Origin: HRBIN21 sp039630485
Lineage (GTDB): Bacteria > Bacteroidota > Ignavibacteria > Kapaibacteriales > HRBIN21
Assembly: GCA_039630485.1 (NCBI GenBank)
Contig: JBCNUX010000002.1
Coordinates: forward strand, 9,203-73,202
Direction of reading: 5' to 3'
DNA: 64,000 nucleotides
The notes below the pieces were generated by a model. It was not told the DNA's origin. It searched no databases and saw only the letters and a list, made by a program, of their open reading frames with translations. This document shows positions 16,387-24,162 of this stretch, piece after piece. Position numbers and translations under genes: made by a program. Positions within the stretch are counted from its first letter, which is position 1. Every line of letters begins with the position of its first letter.

Positions 16387-16998
16387 TCACTCCTCCTGTG
16401 GGGATAGTCCGGACGAACGCAGTTCTGCAACATAGGGTGCGAGCAGTTGGCGGAGCTTTTCCTTCGCCCGGAAGACTCGGACCTTAACGGCCGTTTCGCT
16501 TGCGCCAACGAGCTCAGCAATCTGAGCATATGGCATGCCCATGTGCTCACGGAGGATAAGGGCCTCTCGGTACTCCAACGGGAGCAGGTCTATTGCCCGC
16601 TGGAGCAAAGTTTGAAGCTCTGCTTGCTCTGTTTGAGCAGAGGGGGAAGGGCTCGGGAGCTCATAGAGCTCCTCGTCGAAGGGGACAGGAGGGCGGTTGT
16701 CCCGCTTGAAGTTCAGGCATAGGTTCCGTGCGATCCGCAAAAGGAAAGCGGCGACATTCGTCATGGTGCGCTCCTGCTGTGCGCTCTGCCAGAACCGCAC
16801 GAAGGTTTCCTGGAGTATATCCTGGGCATCATAACGGCTTCCTAAGATGCGAGTACAGTAGCCGTAGATCCGTGGAGCATGCCGAGCGTACAGTTCACGA
16901 AAGGCTGTCTCTGCCTGCCGACGGTCTGGCGACTTTAGGAGCCTGAAGAGCTCCTCATCCGGCAGTGCGGGTGGAAGAGTACGCCGCATGCTGCTCAT
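16387..16998 (-). CDS. ECF-type RNA polymerase sigma factor
   Basis: The 203-residue protein has region 2 (ELYARHAPRIYGYCTRILG, DAQDILQETFVRFWQS, AAFLLRIARNLCLNF) and region 4 (LPLEYREALILREHMGMPY, IAELVGASETAVKVRVFRA), with no region 3 or 1, as in extracytoplasmic-function sigma factors. It should direct RNA polymerase to a small regulon once freed from the adjacent anti-sigma protein. The ATG at 16998 is used; a second methionine at 16989 is possible. The sigma gene, the anti-sigma gene and a lipoprotein gene form a tight unit. No promoter of TAnnTTTG type is seen just upstream, so it may drive itself. Confidence 0.92.
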   Translation of the reverse strand: MSSMRRTLPPALPDEELFRLLKSPDRRQAETAFRELYARHAPRIYGYCTRILGSRYDAQDILQETFVRFWQSAQQERTMTNVAAFLLRIARNLCLNFKRDNRPPVPFDEELYELPSPSPSAQTEQAELQTLLQRAIDLLPLEYREALILREHMGMPYAQIAELVGASETAVKVRVFRAKEKLRQLLAPYVAELRSSGLSPQEE

Positions 16999-17083
16999 AT
17001 TAAACCTGAAGGGGCCTCGAGTGTTACAACAACTGCACCGGGCACCACAGGGTCGCTCCAGAAGGGCCGGCTTCGGGACGTGC

Positions 17084-17091
17084 TAATTTTG
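17084..17091 (+). promoter_or_regulatory. -7 element TAATTTTG upstream of mgtE
   Basis: TAATTTTG matches TAnnTTTG in the 288-nt gap between the divergent sigma and mgtE genes. The expected start near 17098 would give an unusually long leader of about 190 nt. No TTG at 20 nt is found. Confidence 0.45.
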
Positions 17092-17097
17092 TGGCCT

Positions 17098-17286
17098 TTT
17101 GCTGAAACGTAGTAAAGCGGGACAGCCGAGGGGCCGTGCAGAGAACTCTAAGTCTGGAGCGGCTGGATGTCATCCTTATGTCCCTTAGGGACTGCGAACT
17201 TGTGGAGCCTGAGCAGCAAGTGACGAGCAGAGATGGCGGTGCTGGTGGCTGCGGCGTGTTGGTTCCATAGCTGAGGGAGAGGAAGG
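17098..17286 (+). promoter_or_regulatory. Long 5' leader of mgtE
   Basis: About 190 nt separate the putative start from the mgtE ATG with no convincing ORF. It contains at least one compact hairpin, GTCCC-TTA-GGGAC at 17180-17192, and ends in a purine-rich stretch GAGGGAGAGGAAGG directly before the ATG, which may be the ribosome binding site. Because MgtE genes are often controlled by magnesium-sensing leaders, this is a candidate, but I do not see the conserved M-box core sequence. Confidence 0.35.
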
Positions 17287-18639
17287 ATGCTCAAGGAGCT
17301 GTTGAAGCCGGAGATAGAGGAGCTACTCCAGCACCACCGTTGGAACGAGCTACGAGAGGCGATTGCAGACTGGTCTACACCGGAGATTGCCGATCTCCTG
17401 CTGGACCTGGATAAGGAAGGTCGCGTCCTGCTGTTCCGAGCCCTGCCACGCTGGTCAGCGGCAGAGGTCTTCTCACACTTAGAGCCAGCGCAGCAAGATG
17501 CACTTCTGCGAGAGTTGACGGATCAGGAGACGCGAGAGTTGCTTCGGCGTCTGAGTCCCGATGACCGCACAGCGCTCTTGGAAGAGATGCCATCAGAAGT
17601 GACACGCCGGCTGCTGGCCCTCTTGGAGCCAGAGGATTTCCGGGAGGCCAGTTTCCTGTTGGGCTTCCCAGAGCAGAGCGTTGGGCGACTGATGACGCCG
17701 GAGTTCGTAGCGCTACGCCCTTACTGGACAGTCCGCGAAGCATTGAAGCATATCCGGCGTTACGGTCGTGATAGCGAGACTCTCAATCACCTGTACGTCA
17801 CCGACGATGATGGCCGGCTACTCGGCGAGCTTCCACTCCGTACCCTCGTTTTAGCCGATGAGGCGACGGTCATTGCCGACATCATGAACTACGCCGTGGT
17901 CAGCCTCTCAGCGTTCGATGACCGAGAGAGCGCCGTCCATGCAATGCGTAAGTACGATGTGTCGGTGCTCCCCGTGGTGGACTCCGATGGTGTTCTGCTT
18001 GGGATCGTGACGTTTGATGATGTCATGGACGTCTCCGAGGAAGAGGTAACAGAGGACTTCCAGAAGATTAGCGCTGTGGCGCCGATAGAGATCTCCTACC
18101 GTGAAGCATCCGTCTTTCGACTATGGCGGCGTCGGATAGGGTGGCTATTGCTGCTACTTGTGTCAGACTTCCTGACAGCGACGGTGATTGCCACATACGA
18201 GCACGCGCTGCAAGTCATGATTGCTCTTTCCTTCTTTATCCCCATGATTGTTGGCACTGGCGGCAATGTTGCAACTCAGTCTTCCACGCTCATCATTCGG
18301 GCACTGGCGCTGCGCGAGGTTGGTCCACGAGATTGGCTGCGTGTTCTTGCTAAAGAGCTGGCGGTGAGTGTCTTGCTGGGAGTAGTGTTGGCTTTCATTG
18401 TGTGGTTGCGTGGCTTCTTCTGGCGTGGGGGACCAGAAGTGGCACTCGTTGTCGGACTCAGCATGTTCTTCATCGTCATCTGGTCCAATGCTGTAGCAGC
18501 GCTCTTTCCGATCGGAGCAAAGCGGATTGGGATTGACCCCGCGTTGATCTCGGGGCCCTTCCTGACGACCTTCATCGATGTGACGGGACTGCTGATCTAC
18601 TTCAACGTGGCTGAGTGGATTTTGGGGCTGCGGGTATGA
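17287..18639 (+). CDS. mgtE: Magnesium transporter MgtE
   Basis: The 450-residue protein has the MgtE order: a helical N domain of about 130 residues rich in LL and EE repeats, tandem CBS domains (about 135-260, with GRLMTPEFVALRPYWTVREA and YDVSVLPVVDSDGVLLGIV), a linking helix, and five membrane helices from about residue 275. The membrane part contains FFIPMIVGTGGNVATQSSTL, which holds the family's conserved pore region. It is a magnesium-gated channel for Mg2+ uptake. The following gene starts inside its stop codon (ATGA). A long leader precedes it. Confidence 0.95.
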   Translation: MLKELLKPEIEELLQHHRWNELREAIADWSTPEIADLLLDLDKEGRVLLFRALPRWSAAEVFSHLEPAQQDALLRELTDQETRELLRRLSPDDRTALLEEMPSEVTRRLLALLEPEDFREASFLLGFPEQSVGRLMTPEFVALRPYWTVREALKHIRRYGRDSETLNHLYVTDDDGRLLGELPLRTLVLADEATVIADIMNYAVVSLSAFDDRESAVHAMRKYDVSVLPVVDSDGVLLGIVTFDDVMDVSEEEVTEDFQKISAVAPIEISYREASVFRLWRRRIGWLLLLLVSDFLTATVIATYEHALQVMIALSFFIPMIVGTGGNVATQSSTLIIRALALREVGPRDWLRVLAKELAVSVLLGVVLAFIVWLRGFFWRGGPEVALVVGLSMFFIVIWSNAVAALFPIGAKRIGIDPALISGPFLTTFIDVTGLLIYFNVAEWILGLRV

Positions 18640-19592
18640 CAGTCCATCGCTGTCGGCGCGTCGTCATCACCGGTGGAGCTGGCTTTCTGGGTTCGCATCT
18701 ATGCGATCGCTTTCTGCAGGAGGGGTATGCTGTCGTCTGTATCGACAACCTACTGACGGGCTCTCTGGAGAACATCGCCCATCTCTTCGGGCATCCGCGC
18801 TTCAGCTTTGTGCACTACGATGTCACAAACTTCTTCTACGTTGAGGGCGACGTTGACGCTGTGCTCCACTTCGCCTCTCCCGCTTCGCCCAGGGACTACC
18901 AAGTGTACCCCATTCAGACCCTCAAGGTGGGATCTCTGGGCACGCATAAGGCCCTTGGACTCGCTAAGGCTAAGGGGGCGTGTTTCCTACTGGCAAGCAC
19001 CAGCGAAGTGTACGGTGACCCCTTGGTCCATCCTCAGCCGGAAGATTATTGGGGGAACGTCAACCCGATTGGGATCCGTGGTGTTTACGATGAGGCCAAG
19101 CGTTTCGCGGAGGCCATGACGATGGCATACCACCGCTACCATGGTCTACAGACCCGCATTGCTCGGATCTTCAATACCTACGGCCCGCGGATGCGATTGG
19201 ACGATGGGAGGGCCATCCCAACCTTCATCGTCCAGGCGCTGCGTGGAGAACCTATCACTGTCTATGGCGATGGCTTGCAGACTCGCTCGGTGTGCTACAT
19301 CAGCGACATGGTGGAAGGGCTCTTTCGCCTGCTTCGGGCCGAAATCGTGGAGCCAGTGAACTTAGGCAACCCGGATGAGGTCTCGGTGCTCACCTTAGCG
19401 CAGGAGATTCGAGCACTAACTGGGAGCACGAGCCCGATTGTCTTTGCCCCGCTTCCTGAGGATGATCCGAAAGTGCGTCGCCCTGACATTCGCCGGGCTC
19501 AGGAGCTCCTTGGGTGGGAGCCGGTCGTAAGCCGTCAGGAGGGCTTGCGGCGCACTATCCAGGACTTTCGCCAGCGGTTGGGAATGGCATGA
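18636..19592 (+). CDS. NAD-dependent UDP-glucuronate decarboxylase-like epimerase/dehydratase
   Basis: The 318-residue short-chain dehydrogenase begins RRVVITGGAGFLGSHLCDRF (NAD-binding GGxGFxG). It continues HFASPASPRDYQVYPIQTLKVG, LASTSEVYGDP, the catalytic YDEAKR and RIFNTYGPRMRLDDGR. SPASP, the STSEVYGDP stretch and the NTYGPRM segment are typical of UDP-xylose synthase, which decarboxylates UDP-glucuronate to UDP-xylose for surface polysaccharides. The start at 18636 gives an ATGA overlap with mgtE; a longer frame from 18615 lies inside that gene. A different nucleotide-sugar substrate is possible. Confidence 0.85.
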   Translation: MTVHRCRRVVITGGAGFLGSHLCDRFLQEGYAVVCIDNLLTGSLENIAHLFGHPRFSFVHYDVTNFFYVEGDVDAVLHFASPASPRDYQVYPIQTLKVGSLGTHKALGLAKAKGACFLLASTSEVYGDPLVHPQPEDYWGNVNPIGIRGVYDEAKRFAEAMTMAYHRYHGLQTRIARIFNTYGPRMRLDDGRAIPTFIVQALRGEPITVYGDGLQTRSVCYISDMVEGLFRLLRAEIVEPVNLGNPDEVSVLTLAQEIRALTGSTSPIVFAPLPEDDPKVRRPDIRRAQELLGWEPVVSRQEGLRRTIQDFRQRLGMA

Positions 19593-19646
19593 GCTGTATC
19601 GTTGAACCCATATTTTCGTGGCGTTTCAGCTTCAGCCCGAGGTTCT

Positions 19647-20672
19647 ATGACGGAGCGACGGCGGTTGCTGCACCCGGAGCGATTGCCGGAAGATGAACAG
19701 GAACACCAGCTCCGGCCGCAGAGCTTTGCAGACTTCATTGGACAGTCGTCAGTGGTGGAGAATCTTCGTGTCTTCGTCCAGGCAGCGTGCCAGCGTGGGG
19801 AGGCGTTGGACCATGTTCTGCTGACAGGCCCGCCAGGATTGGGGAAGACGACTCTGGCCTCCATCCTCGCCCGAGAGATGGGGGTCGAGTTTCGGTCGGT
19901 GACGGGACCCGTCTTGGAACGGCCGGGGGATTTAGCAGGGCTGCTGACGACCATCCCGGAGCGGACAGTCGTGCTGATAGACGAGATCCATCGGTTACCA
20001 GCAGCGGTGGAGGAGTACCTCTACGCTGCCATGGAGGACTTCCGCTTGGATATCCTAATCGACACAGGGCCAGCGGCGCGTTCGGTCCAATTGCGCCTCC
20101 CGCGGTTTACCCTTGTGGGAGCTACGACACGCCAGGGGTTGCTGAGTGCCCCACTGCGTTCTCGCTTTGGTATCGCGGCACGATTGGACTACTATGCCCC
20201 AGAGGAGCTCTGTGCCATCGTCCAGCGTGCCGCTCGTCTCCTGCACGTTCCGATAGAGCCAGAAGGAGCGTGGGAAATTGCCCGCCGCTCCCGCGGAACC
20301 CCGCGTATTGCCCACCGATTGCTACGCCGGGCTCGGGATTTCGCTCAAGTCAAGGGGACAGGCGTTATCACGGCGGAGATTGCCCGAATAGCGCTCGAGG
20401 CGTTAGAGGTGGATGAGTTCGGGCTGGACGAGATGGACAAGCGCATCCTGCTGACCATCATCGACAAGTTCGGCGGTGGTCCCGTTGGGCTCACTACTAT
20501 TGCCGTTGCTGTTGGAGAGGAGCCGGACACGATTGAGGAGGTCTACGAGCCCTTCCTCATCCAACAGGGGTTCCTGCGCCGCACTCCGCGGGGGCGTGAG
20601 GCGACGGAGCTGGCCTACCAGCACCTTCAGCGCCGTCCGACTCGGTCTGCACAGCCTCGGCTCTTTGAGTGA
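19647..20672 (+). CDS. ruvB: Holliday junction branch migration helicase subunit RuvB
   Basis: The 341-residue AAA+ motor has all RuvB landmarks: RPQSFADFIGQ, Walker A GPPGLGKTT, Walker B VLIDEIHRL, LVGATTRQGLLSAPLRSRFG with sensor 1 and the arginine finger, sensor 2 in RSRGTPRIAHRLLRRARDFA, and the C-terminal winged helix with IQQGFLRRTPRGR. With RuvA it pumps DNA through Holliday junctions during recombination repair. The ATG at 19647 is preceded by GAGG at good spacing, so it is chosen over the ATG at 19602. ruvA and ruvC are not in the window. Confidence 0.96.
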   Translation: MTERRRLLHPERLPEDEQEHQLRPQSFADFIGQSSVVENLRVFVQAACQRGEALDHVLLTGPPGLGKTTLASILAREMGVEFRSVTGPVLERPGDLAGLLTTIPERTVVLIDEIHRLPAAVEEYLYAAMEDFRLDILIDTGPAARSVQLRLPRFTLVGATTRQGLLSAPLRSRFGIAARLDYYAPEELCAIVQRAARLLHVPIEPEGAWEIARRSRGTPRIAHRLLRRARDFAQVKGTGVITAEIARIALEALEVDEFGLDEMDKRILLTIIDKFGGGPVGLTTIAVAVGEEPDTIEEVYEPFLIQQGFLRRTPRGREATELAYQHLQRRPTRSAQPRLFE

Positions 20673-20691
20673 AATCTCCAAATGCCTCCGA

Positions 20692-21843
20692 ATGCTGAGT
20701 CTGTGGGAGCGCTTGGAGCTGTTGCGGGCGGATGTGGTCATCGTGGGTGGAGGGGTAGTGGGGCTGTGGACCGCACTGGAGTGCTGCCGCCGATATCCCC
20801 AGAGGTCTACCCTGGTGCTGGAGCGGTCCACGATTCCGTGCGGAGCTAGTACGCGAAATGCGGGCTTTGCCACGATTGGGACAGTCGGGGAGGCTACTGC
20901 CCATGCGGAATTGGTTGGGGATGCGGCGGTTGTAGGACTCATGGTAGAGCGCTGGCTTGGGCTACAGCAGTGGCGACGGGAGTTTGGGGACGCGTCTTTG
21001 GGCTTCGAAGCTGTCGGGGGCTACGAGCTGGTCTTTGAGGGTGAGGAGCATCTCCGAGGTGCCGTGGAGCGCTGGAACGAGCTCCTACGAGAGGCCTTCG
21101 GCGGGACAGTCTTCCATGACCGACCGGAACTACTTGCCCAGTGGAGGTGGCGTCCCGAAGGTCTACGGAGCATTATTGCGAATCCATACGACGGGGCCTT
21201 GAATACCGGCAAGGCTCTAAAAGCCCTACAGCAGCGAGCCCTGCAGGCTGGAGCGACGATATGGACGGGGGCGAAGGTGGAGCTCATCGAGCCGGACTCC
21301 GAGGGGATTGTCGTGAGGCTCTGGGATGCAGGGGTCCAGCGGCAGCTTGAGCTACGGGCCAAGGCCGTAGCGGTCTGTGCCAACGCATGGATTCCTCAAC
21401 TCGTGCCAGAGGTTGCCGACATTCAGCCTGCCAGAGGGCAGGTGTTGCTGACAGTGCCCGTGCAAAATCCCCCTTTCCCTACCGGCACCTACCACTTCTG
21501 CCAGGGCTACTACTACTTCCGCTGGGTAGGACAGCGCCTCCTCTTCGGCGGAGGACGCCATTTAGCCCTGCAGGAGGAGACGACGTATGAGCTGGGCCTC
21601 AATCCTGTGCTCCAGCAGCATTTGGAGTCGCTTCTAAAGACACGGCTGCTTGGGCGTAGGGTGGACATTGAAAATCGCTGGAGTGGCGTCATGGGGATGC
21701 GCCCAGAGAAGCTGCCACGAGTGGAGAGGGTCGGAGAGCGCATCGTCGTTGGCTTCGGATGTAACGGGATGGGGCTTGCCTTGGCGCCGCGAATTGCTGA
21801 GCAAGTGGCAGGGCTGGTGGGGGCCTGTTTAGTAGATGGGTAG
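20692..21843 (+). CDS. FAD-dependent oxidoreductase of the DAO (glycine/D-amino acid oxidase) family
   Basis: The 383-residue protein has an N-terminal dinucleotide-binding motif (ADVVIVGGGVVGLWTALECC), STRNAGFATIG just after it, and a C-terminal RIVVGFGCNGMGLALAPRIA that closes the FAD site, all typical of the DAO fold. PARGQVLLTVPV in the middle is also common in this group. It should oxidise an amine or hydroxy acid, but the substrate cannot be named. The ATG at 20692, 19 nt after ruvB, is chosen because the FAD motif starts about residue 13; the long frame upstream only shadows ruvB. Confidence 0.87.
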   Translation: MLSLWERLELLRADVVIVGGGVVGLWTALECCRRYPQRSTLVLERSTIPCGASTRNAGFATIGTVGEATAHAELVGDAAVVGLMVERWLGLQQWRREFGDASLGFEAVGGYELVFEGEEHLRGAVERWNELLREAFGGTVFHDRPELLAQWRWRPEGLRSIIANPYDGALNTGKALKALQQRALQAGATIWTGAKVELIEPDSEGIVVRLWDAGVQRQLELRAKAVAVCANAWIPQLVPEVADIQPARGQVLLTVPVQNPPFPTGTYHFCQGYYYFRWVGQRLLFGGGRHLALQEETTYELGLNPVLQQHLESLLKTRLLGRRVDIENRWSGVMGMRPEKLPRVERVGERIVVGFGCNGMGLALAPRIAEQVAGLVGACLVDG

Positions 21844-21866
21844 CCTGCTGTTCCGAGCAGACTCAG

Positions 21867-21874
21867 TAAAATTG
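21867..21874 (+). promoter_or_regulatory. Possible -7 element upstream of tRNA-Thr
   Basis: TAAAATTG differs from TAnnTTTG at one base and ends 20 nt before the tRNA. It is weak; the tRNA could also be cotranscribed with the upstream oxidoreductase gene. Confidence 0.3.
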
Positions 21875-21894
21875 CAGCAGCCCGACCGCAGGAT

Positions 21895-21967
21895 GCCAAC
21901 GTAGCTCAGCTGGTAGAGCAGCTCACTCGTAATGAGCAGGTCGTGGGTTCGAATCCCACCGTTGGCT
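21895..21967 (+). tRNA. tRNA-Thr (anticodon CGT)
   Basis: Cloverleaf with acceptor GCCAACG/CGTTGGC, D arm GCTC/GAGC, anticodon stem GCTCA/TGAGC with loop CTCGTAA (anticodon CGT, reading ACG), and T arm GTGGG-TTCGAAT-CCCAC. The discriminator is T and no CCA is encoded. Confidence 0.95.
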
Positions 21968-21996
21968 CAGGGTAGGGGGCACCGAAGGGGTACCGC

Positions 21997-22626
21997 TTAG
22001 GGCAAGCTCCTCCAGCAGAGCCAGAGGAAGAGCACTACGAGGCCATAGGTGCTTGCAGTGGCTAAGGGCGAGGAAGACCAGAGCTTCAGTACAGAGCCGA
22101 ACGAGCGCTTCGGGGCCAGGCGTGTTCCGGAGGCATCAACGAAGGCGAAGAGCTCGTCCAGTACTAAGTGGCTCAAGAATCCCAAGACGGCAGCCGTCGC
22201 CATCGTAAGCCGGAGATCGAGGGCGTTCCCGGAGAAAGCGAGGAAGACGAGCATTCCCCATATCGCTGCAGCTGGGAGGCTGTGGACCATGCCTCGATGA
22301 GTGGTGAGCTGGCTGAGGAGGTACCGTAGCCCCCACCGCAACATCCAGAAGAGCGCGATAGCGCTACCCAGAGTGCTTACCTCGCTCAACGGCAGGTGCA
22401 GGAAGTGGCTGCCGATGAGCACACCAAGGAGTGCTCCAGTGCTGAAGACGAACTCCGCGAACCGGCTACCGGGGGAGTCTACGTCGGGAAGGATGCCCCC
22501 AACGGTGCAGAGTACGGCTGCCGTTGCTGCTTCCTGCCACGGGAGCTGATGCTGGAAGGCATGGAAAGCAGCATAGCCGCTTCCCAAGGCCCAGGCAACG
22601 GCAACATGGTGTTCAAAACGTGCCAT
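21997..22626 (-). CDS. YdjM/DUF457-type membrane metal-dependent hydrolase
   Basis: The 209-residue product has four or five membrane helices and the family motifs GGILPDVDSPGS, TTHRGMVHSL and GFLSHLVLDEL, whose aspartates and histidines would bind a metal at the membrane face. These match the YdjM-like inner-membrane hydrolase family; E. coli YdjM belongs to the LexA regulon, but no LexA site is evident here. The gene start overlaps the end of nfo by 14 nt, so the two share a transcript. The substrate is unknown, with phospholipid-type substrates often suggested. Confidence 0.85.
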   Translation of the reverse strand: MARFEHHVAVAWALGSGYAAFHAFQHQLPWQEAATAAVLCTVGGILPDVDSPGSRFAEFVFSTGALLGVLIGSHFLHLPLSEVSTLGSAIALFWMLRWGLRYLLSQLTTHRGMVHSLPAAAIWGMLVFLAFSGNALDLRLTMATAAVLGFLSHLVLDELFAFVDASGTRLAPKRSFGSVLKLWSSSPLATASTYGLVVLFLWLCWRSLP

Positions 22627-23527
22627 GGTGTTGACGCCAAAGGTGGCGGATATCCTCTACCCCCAAGGGGTGCCCAGCGGCCAGTAGACGGAGCACTTCC
22701 AAGTTGATGCGGTCGGCAGCATGGTCTCCGCTGTCCGGGGTTTCTGCAATCATCGGGATGGAGTCCCAGCGTGGGTCGGTCAGGAGCCAGCGGAAGCAGT
22801 CTGGACCGCAGTAGCCTAAGCCGATGTGGGTATGCCGGTCTCGGCGTGCTCCGGGAGGAAAGGCGCTGTCATTGAGGTGAAGGACACGCAGACGCTCAAC
22901 CCCGATGAGGGTCTCCATGCGGGTCCAGAACTCCTCGTAGCCTTCCTCGGTGTCTATACGGTACCCGGCCGCTAGCGCATGGCATGTATCGATGCAGATC
23001 CCAAGGCGGTCCGCAGCAGGGCAAAGTTCAAGGATTTGCGCTAGCTCCTCCAGTGAGCCGCCCAATGCGTTCCCTTGTCCAGCGGTGAGCTCTATGCACA
23101 GTTGCGGGACCTCTCCAGCGTTCTGCACGAGAGCTGCGAGGGCCCGGGCAACGCGGCGTATCCCCGCCTTGCGTTCCTCTGCAGGGCAGCTTCCGGGATG
23201 GAGTACGAGGAGTGGGATGCCTAACTGCTGGCAGCGCCGGCATTCCGCCTCCAAGGCAGCGTAGCTGCGACGCCGCAACGACTCTTGCGGCGAAGCTGGG
23301 TTCGGTAGATACGCAGCATGGGCCACGACAGCTTGGATTCCTGTCGCTTTGAGAGCCTCTCGGAAAGCTGCGGCAGTGTCCGGAGGTAGAGGCGAGAGAC
23401 TCCACTGACGGGCATTCGCCGTGAAGACTTGGAAAGCTGTGCAGCCAATTTCCCGAGCACGCCGTGCAGCTTTCGGCAGCCCTCCGGCAATGCTAACCTG
23501 GACACCGAGTAGGAGCGGCCTGTCCAT
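22613..23527 (-). CDS. nfo: Endonuclease IV (AP endonuclease)
   Basis: The 304-residue TIM-barrel enzyme cleaves DNA at abasic sites in base excision repair. Its zinc-binding residues appear in the expected order: VVAHAAYLPN, LLVLHPGS, LCIELTAGQGNALGG, GICIDTCHALAAGY, LRVLHLNDSAFPPGARRDRH, and MIAETPD near the end. The N-terminal LGVQVSIAGGLPKAARRA is the usual opening strand. It is upstream of, and overlaps, the YdjM-like gene, and is divergent from rfbC. nth and ligA, also in the window, act in the same repair pathway. Confidence 0.95.
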   Translation of the reverse strand: MDRPLLLGVQVSIAGGLPKAARRAREIGCTAFQVFTANARQWSLSPLPPDTAAAFREALKATGIQAVVAHAAYLPNPASPQESLRRRSYAALEAECRRCQQLGIPLLVLHPGSCPAEERKAGIRRVARALAALVQNAGEVPQLCIELTAGQGNALGGSLEELAQILELCPAADRLGICIDTCHALAAGYRIDTEEGYEEFWTRMETLIGVERLRVLHLNDSAFPPGARRDRHTHIGLGYCGPDCFRWLLTDPRWDSIPMIAETPDSGDHAADRINLEVLRLLAAGHPLGVEDIRHLWRQHHGTF

Positions 23528-23556
23528 CTCACGACGGAGGGCAGGTGGATGGGCAA

Positions 23557-23564
23557 TATTTTTG
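23557..23564 (+). promoter_or_regulatory. -7 element TATTTTTG deciding the rfbC start
   Basis: TATTTTTG fits TAnnTTTG. Transcription would begin about 23571, downstream of the in-frame GTG at 23545 and upstream of the ATG at 23590, which supports the latter as the true start. Confidence 0.5.
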
Positions 23565-23589
23565 CCGTTGGTCTCCGGGCCTATTTGGG

Positions 23590-24162
23590 ATGCCGTGGGA
23601 GCTTGTGCAGACGGCTTTCCATGATGGTGCCGTCAAGCTGTTCCGTAGCCAGCAGTTCCATGACGAAAGGGGCTGGTTCCTGGAGGTCTTCCGCGTCGAT
23701 GAGGCGGCTCGGTGGGGGATTCGCGAAATCGTGCAGGAAAACCACTCCTGCTCGCGCCGTGGGGTTATTCGCGGGCTCCATTTCCAGCATACCCCGCCGA
23801 TGGGGAAGTTGCTTCGGATAACGCGTGGCCGGGCTTTCGTTGTGGAAGTGGACGTCCGAAAGCGGTCCCCAAGCTGCGGACGTTGGTGGAGTGTTGAGCT
23901 AACGGCTCGAGATCCCTTGCTGCTGTGGATTCCGCCGGGCTTCGCCAACGGATTCTGCGCCCTTTCTCCGGTGGTGGAGGTGCAGTATCTCTGTACGGCG
24001 CTGTACAACCCAGCCGGTGAAGTCGTTATCCGCTGGGATGATCCAGAGCTGGGCATTCTGTGGCCAGTTACGGTCCCGATTCTGTCTGAGCGCGACCGTT
24101 TGCGGGGGATGTCACTACGGGAGTGGCTGCAACACCCGGTGGCAGAGTCGTTCGGCACGTAG
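23590..24162 (+). CDS. rfbC: dTDP-4-dehydrorhamnose 3,5-epimerase
   Basis: The 190-residue cupin converts dTDP-4-keto-6-deoxyglucose to dTDP-4-keto-L-rhamnose. It has FHDERGWFLEVFR, VQENHSCSRRGVIRGLHFQ with the catalytic histidine, RITRGRAFVVEVDVRKRS, and IPPGFANGFCALS followed by VQYLCTALYNP, all conserved in the family. Length is typical. The start at 23590 is chosen from the promoter element at 23557. The other rhamnose genes are not adjacent, so it stands alone. Its last 95 nt overlap the tail of thiI on the other strand. Confidence 0.92.
   Translation: MPWELVQTAFHDGAVKLFRSQQFHDERGWFLEVFRVDEAARWGIREIVQENHSCSRRGVIRGLHFQHTPPMGKLLRITRGRAFVVEVDVRKRSPSCGRWWSVELTARDPLLLWIPPGFANGFCALSPVVEVQYLCTALYNPAGEVVIRWDDPELGILWPVTVPILSERDRLRGMSLREWLQHPVAESFGT

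Noticed and set aside
15881..16435. 184-codon plus-strand ORF rich in Ser and Arg
   Set aside because: It is antisense to the anti-sigma gene; the composition is typical of a reverse-frame shadow.
17180..17192. Reading the mgtE leader hairpin as an M-box riboswitch
   Set aside because: The conserved M-box core was not found, so only a generic leader is reported.
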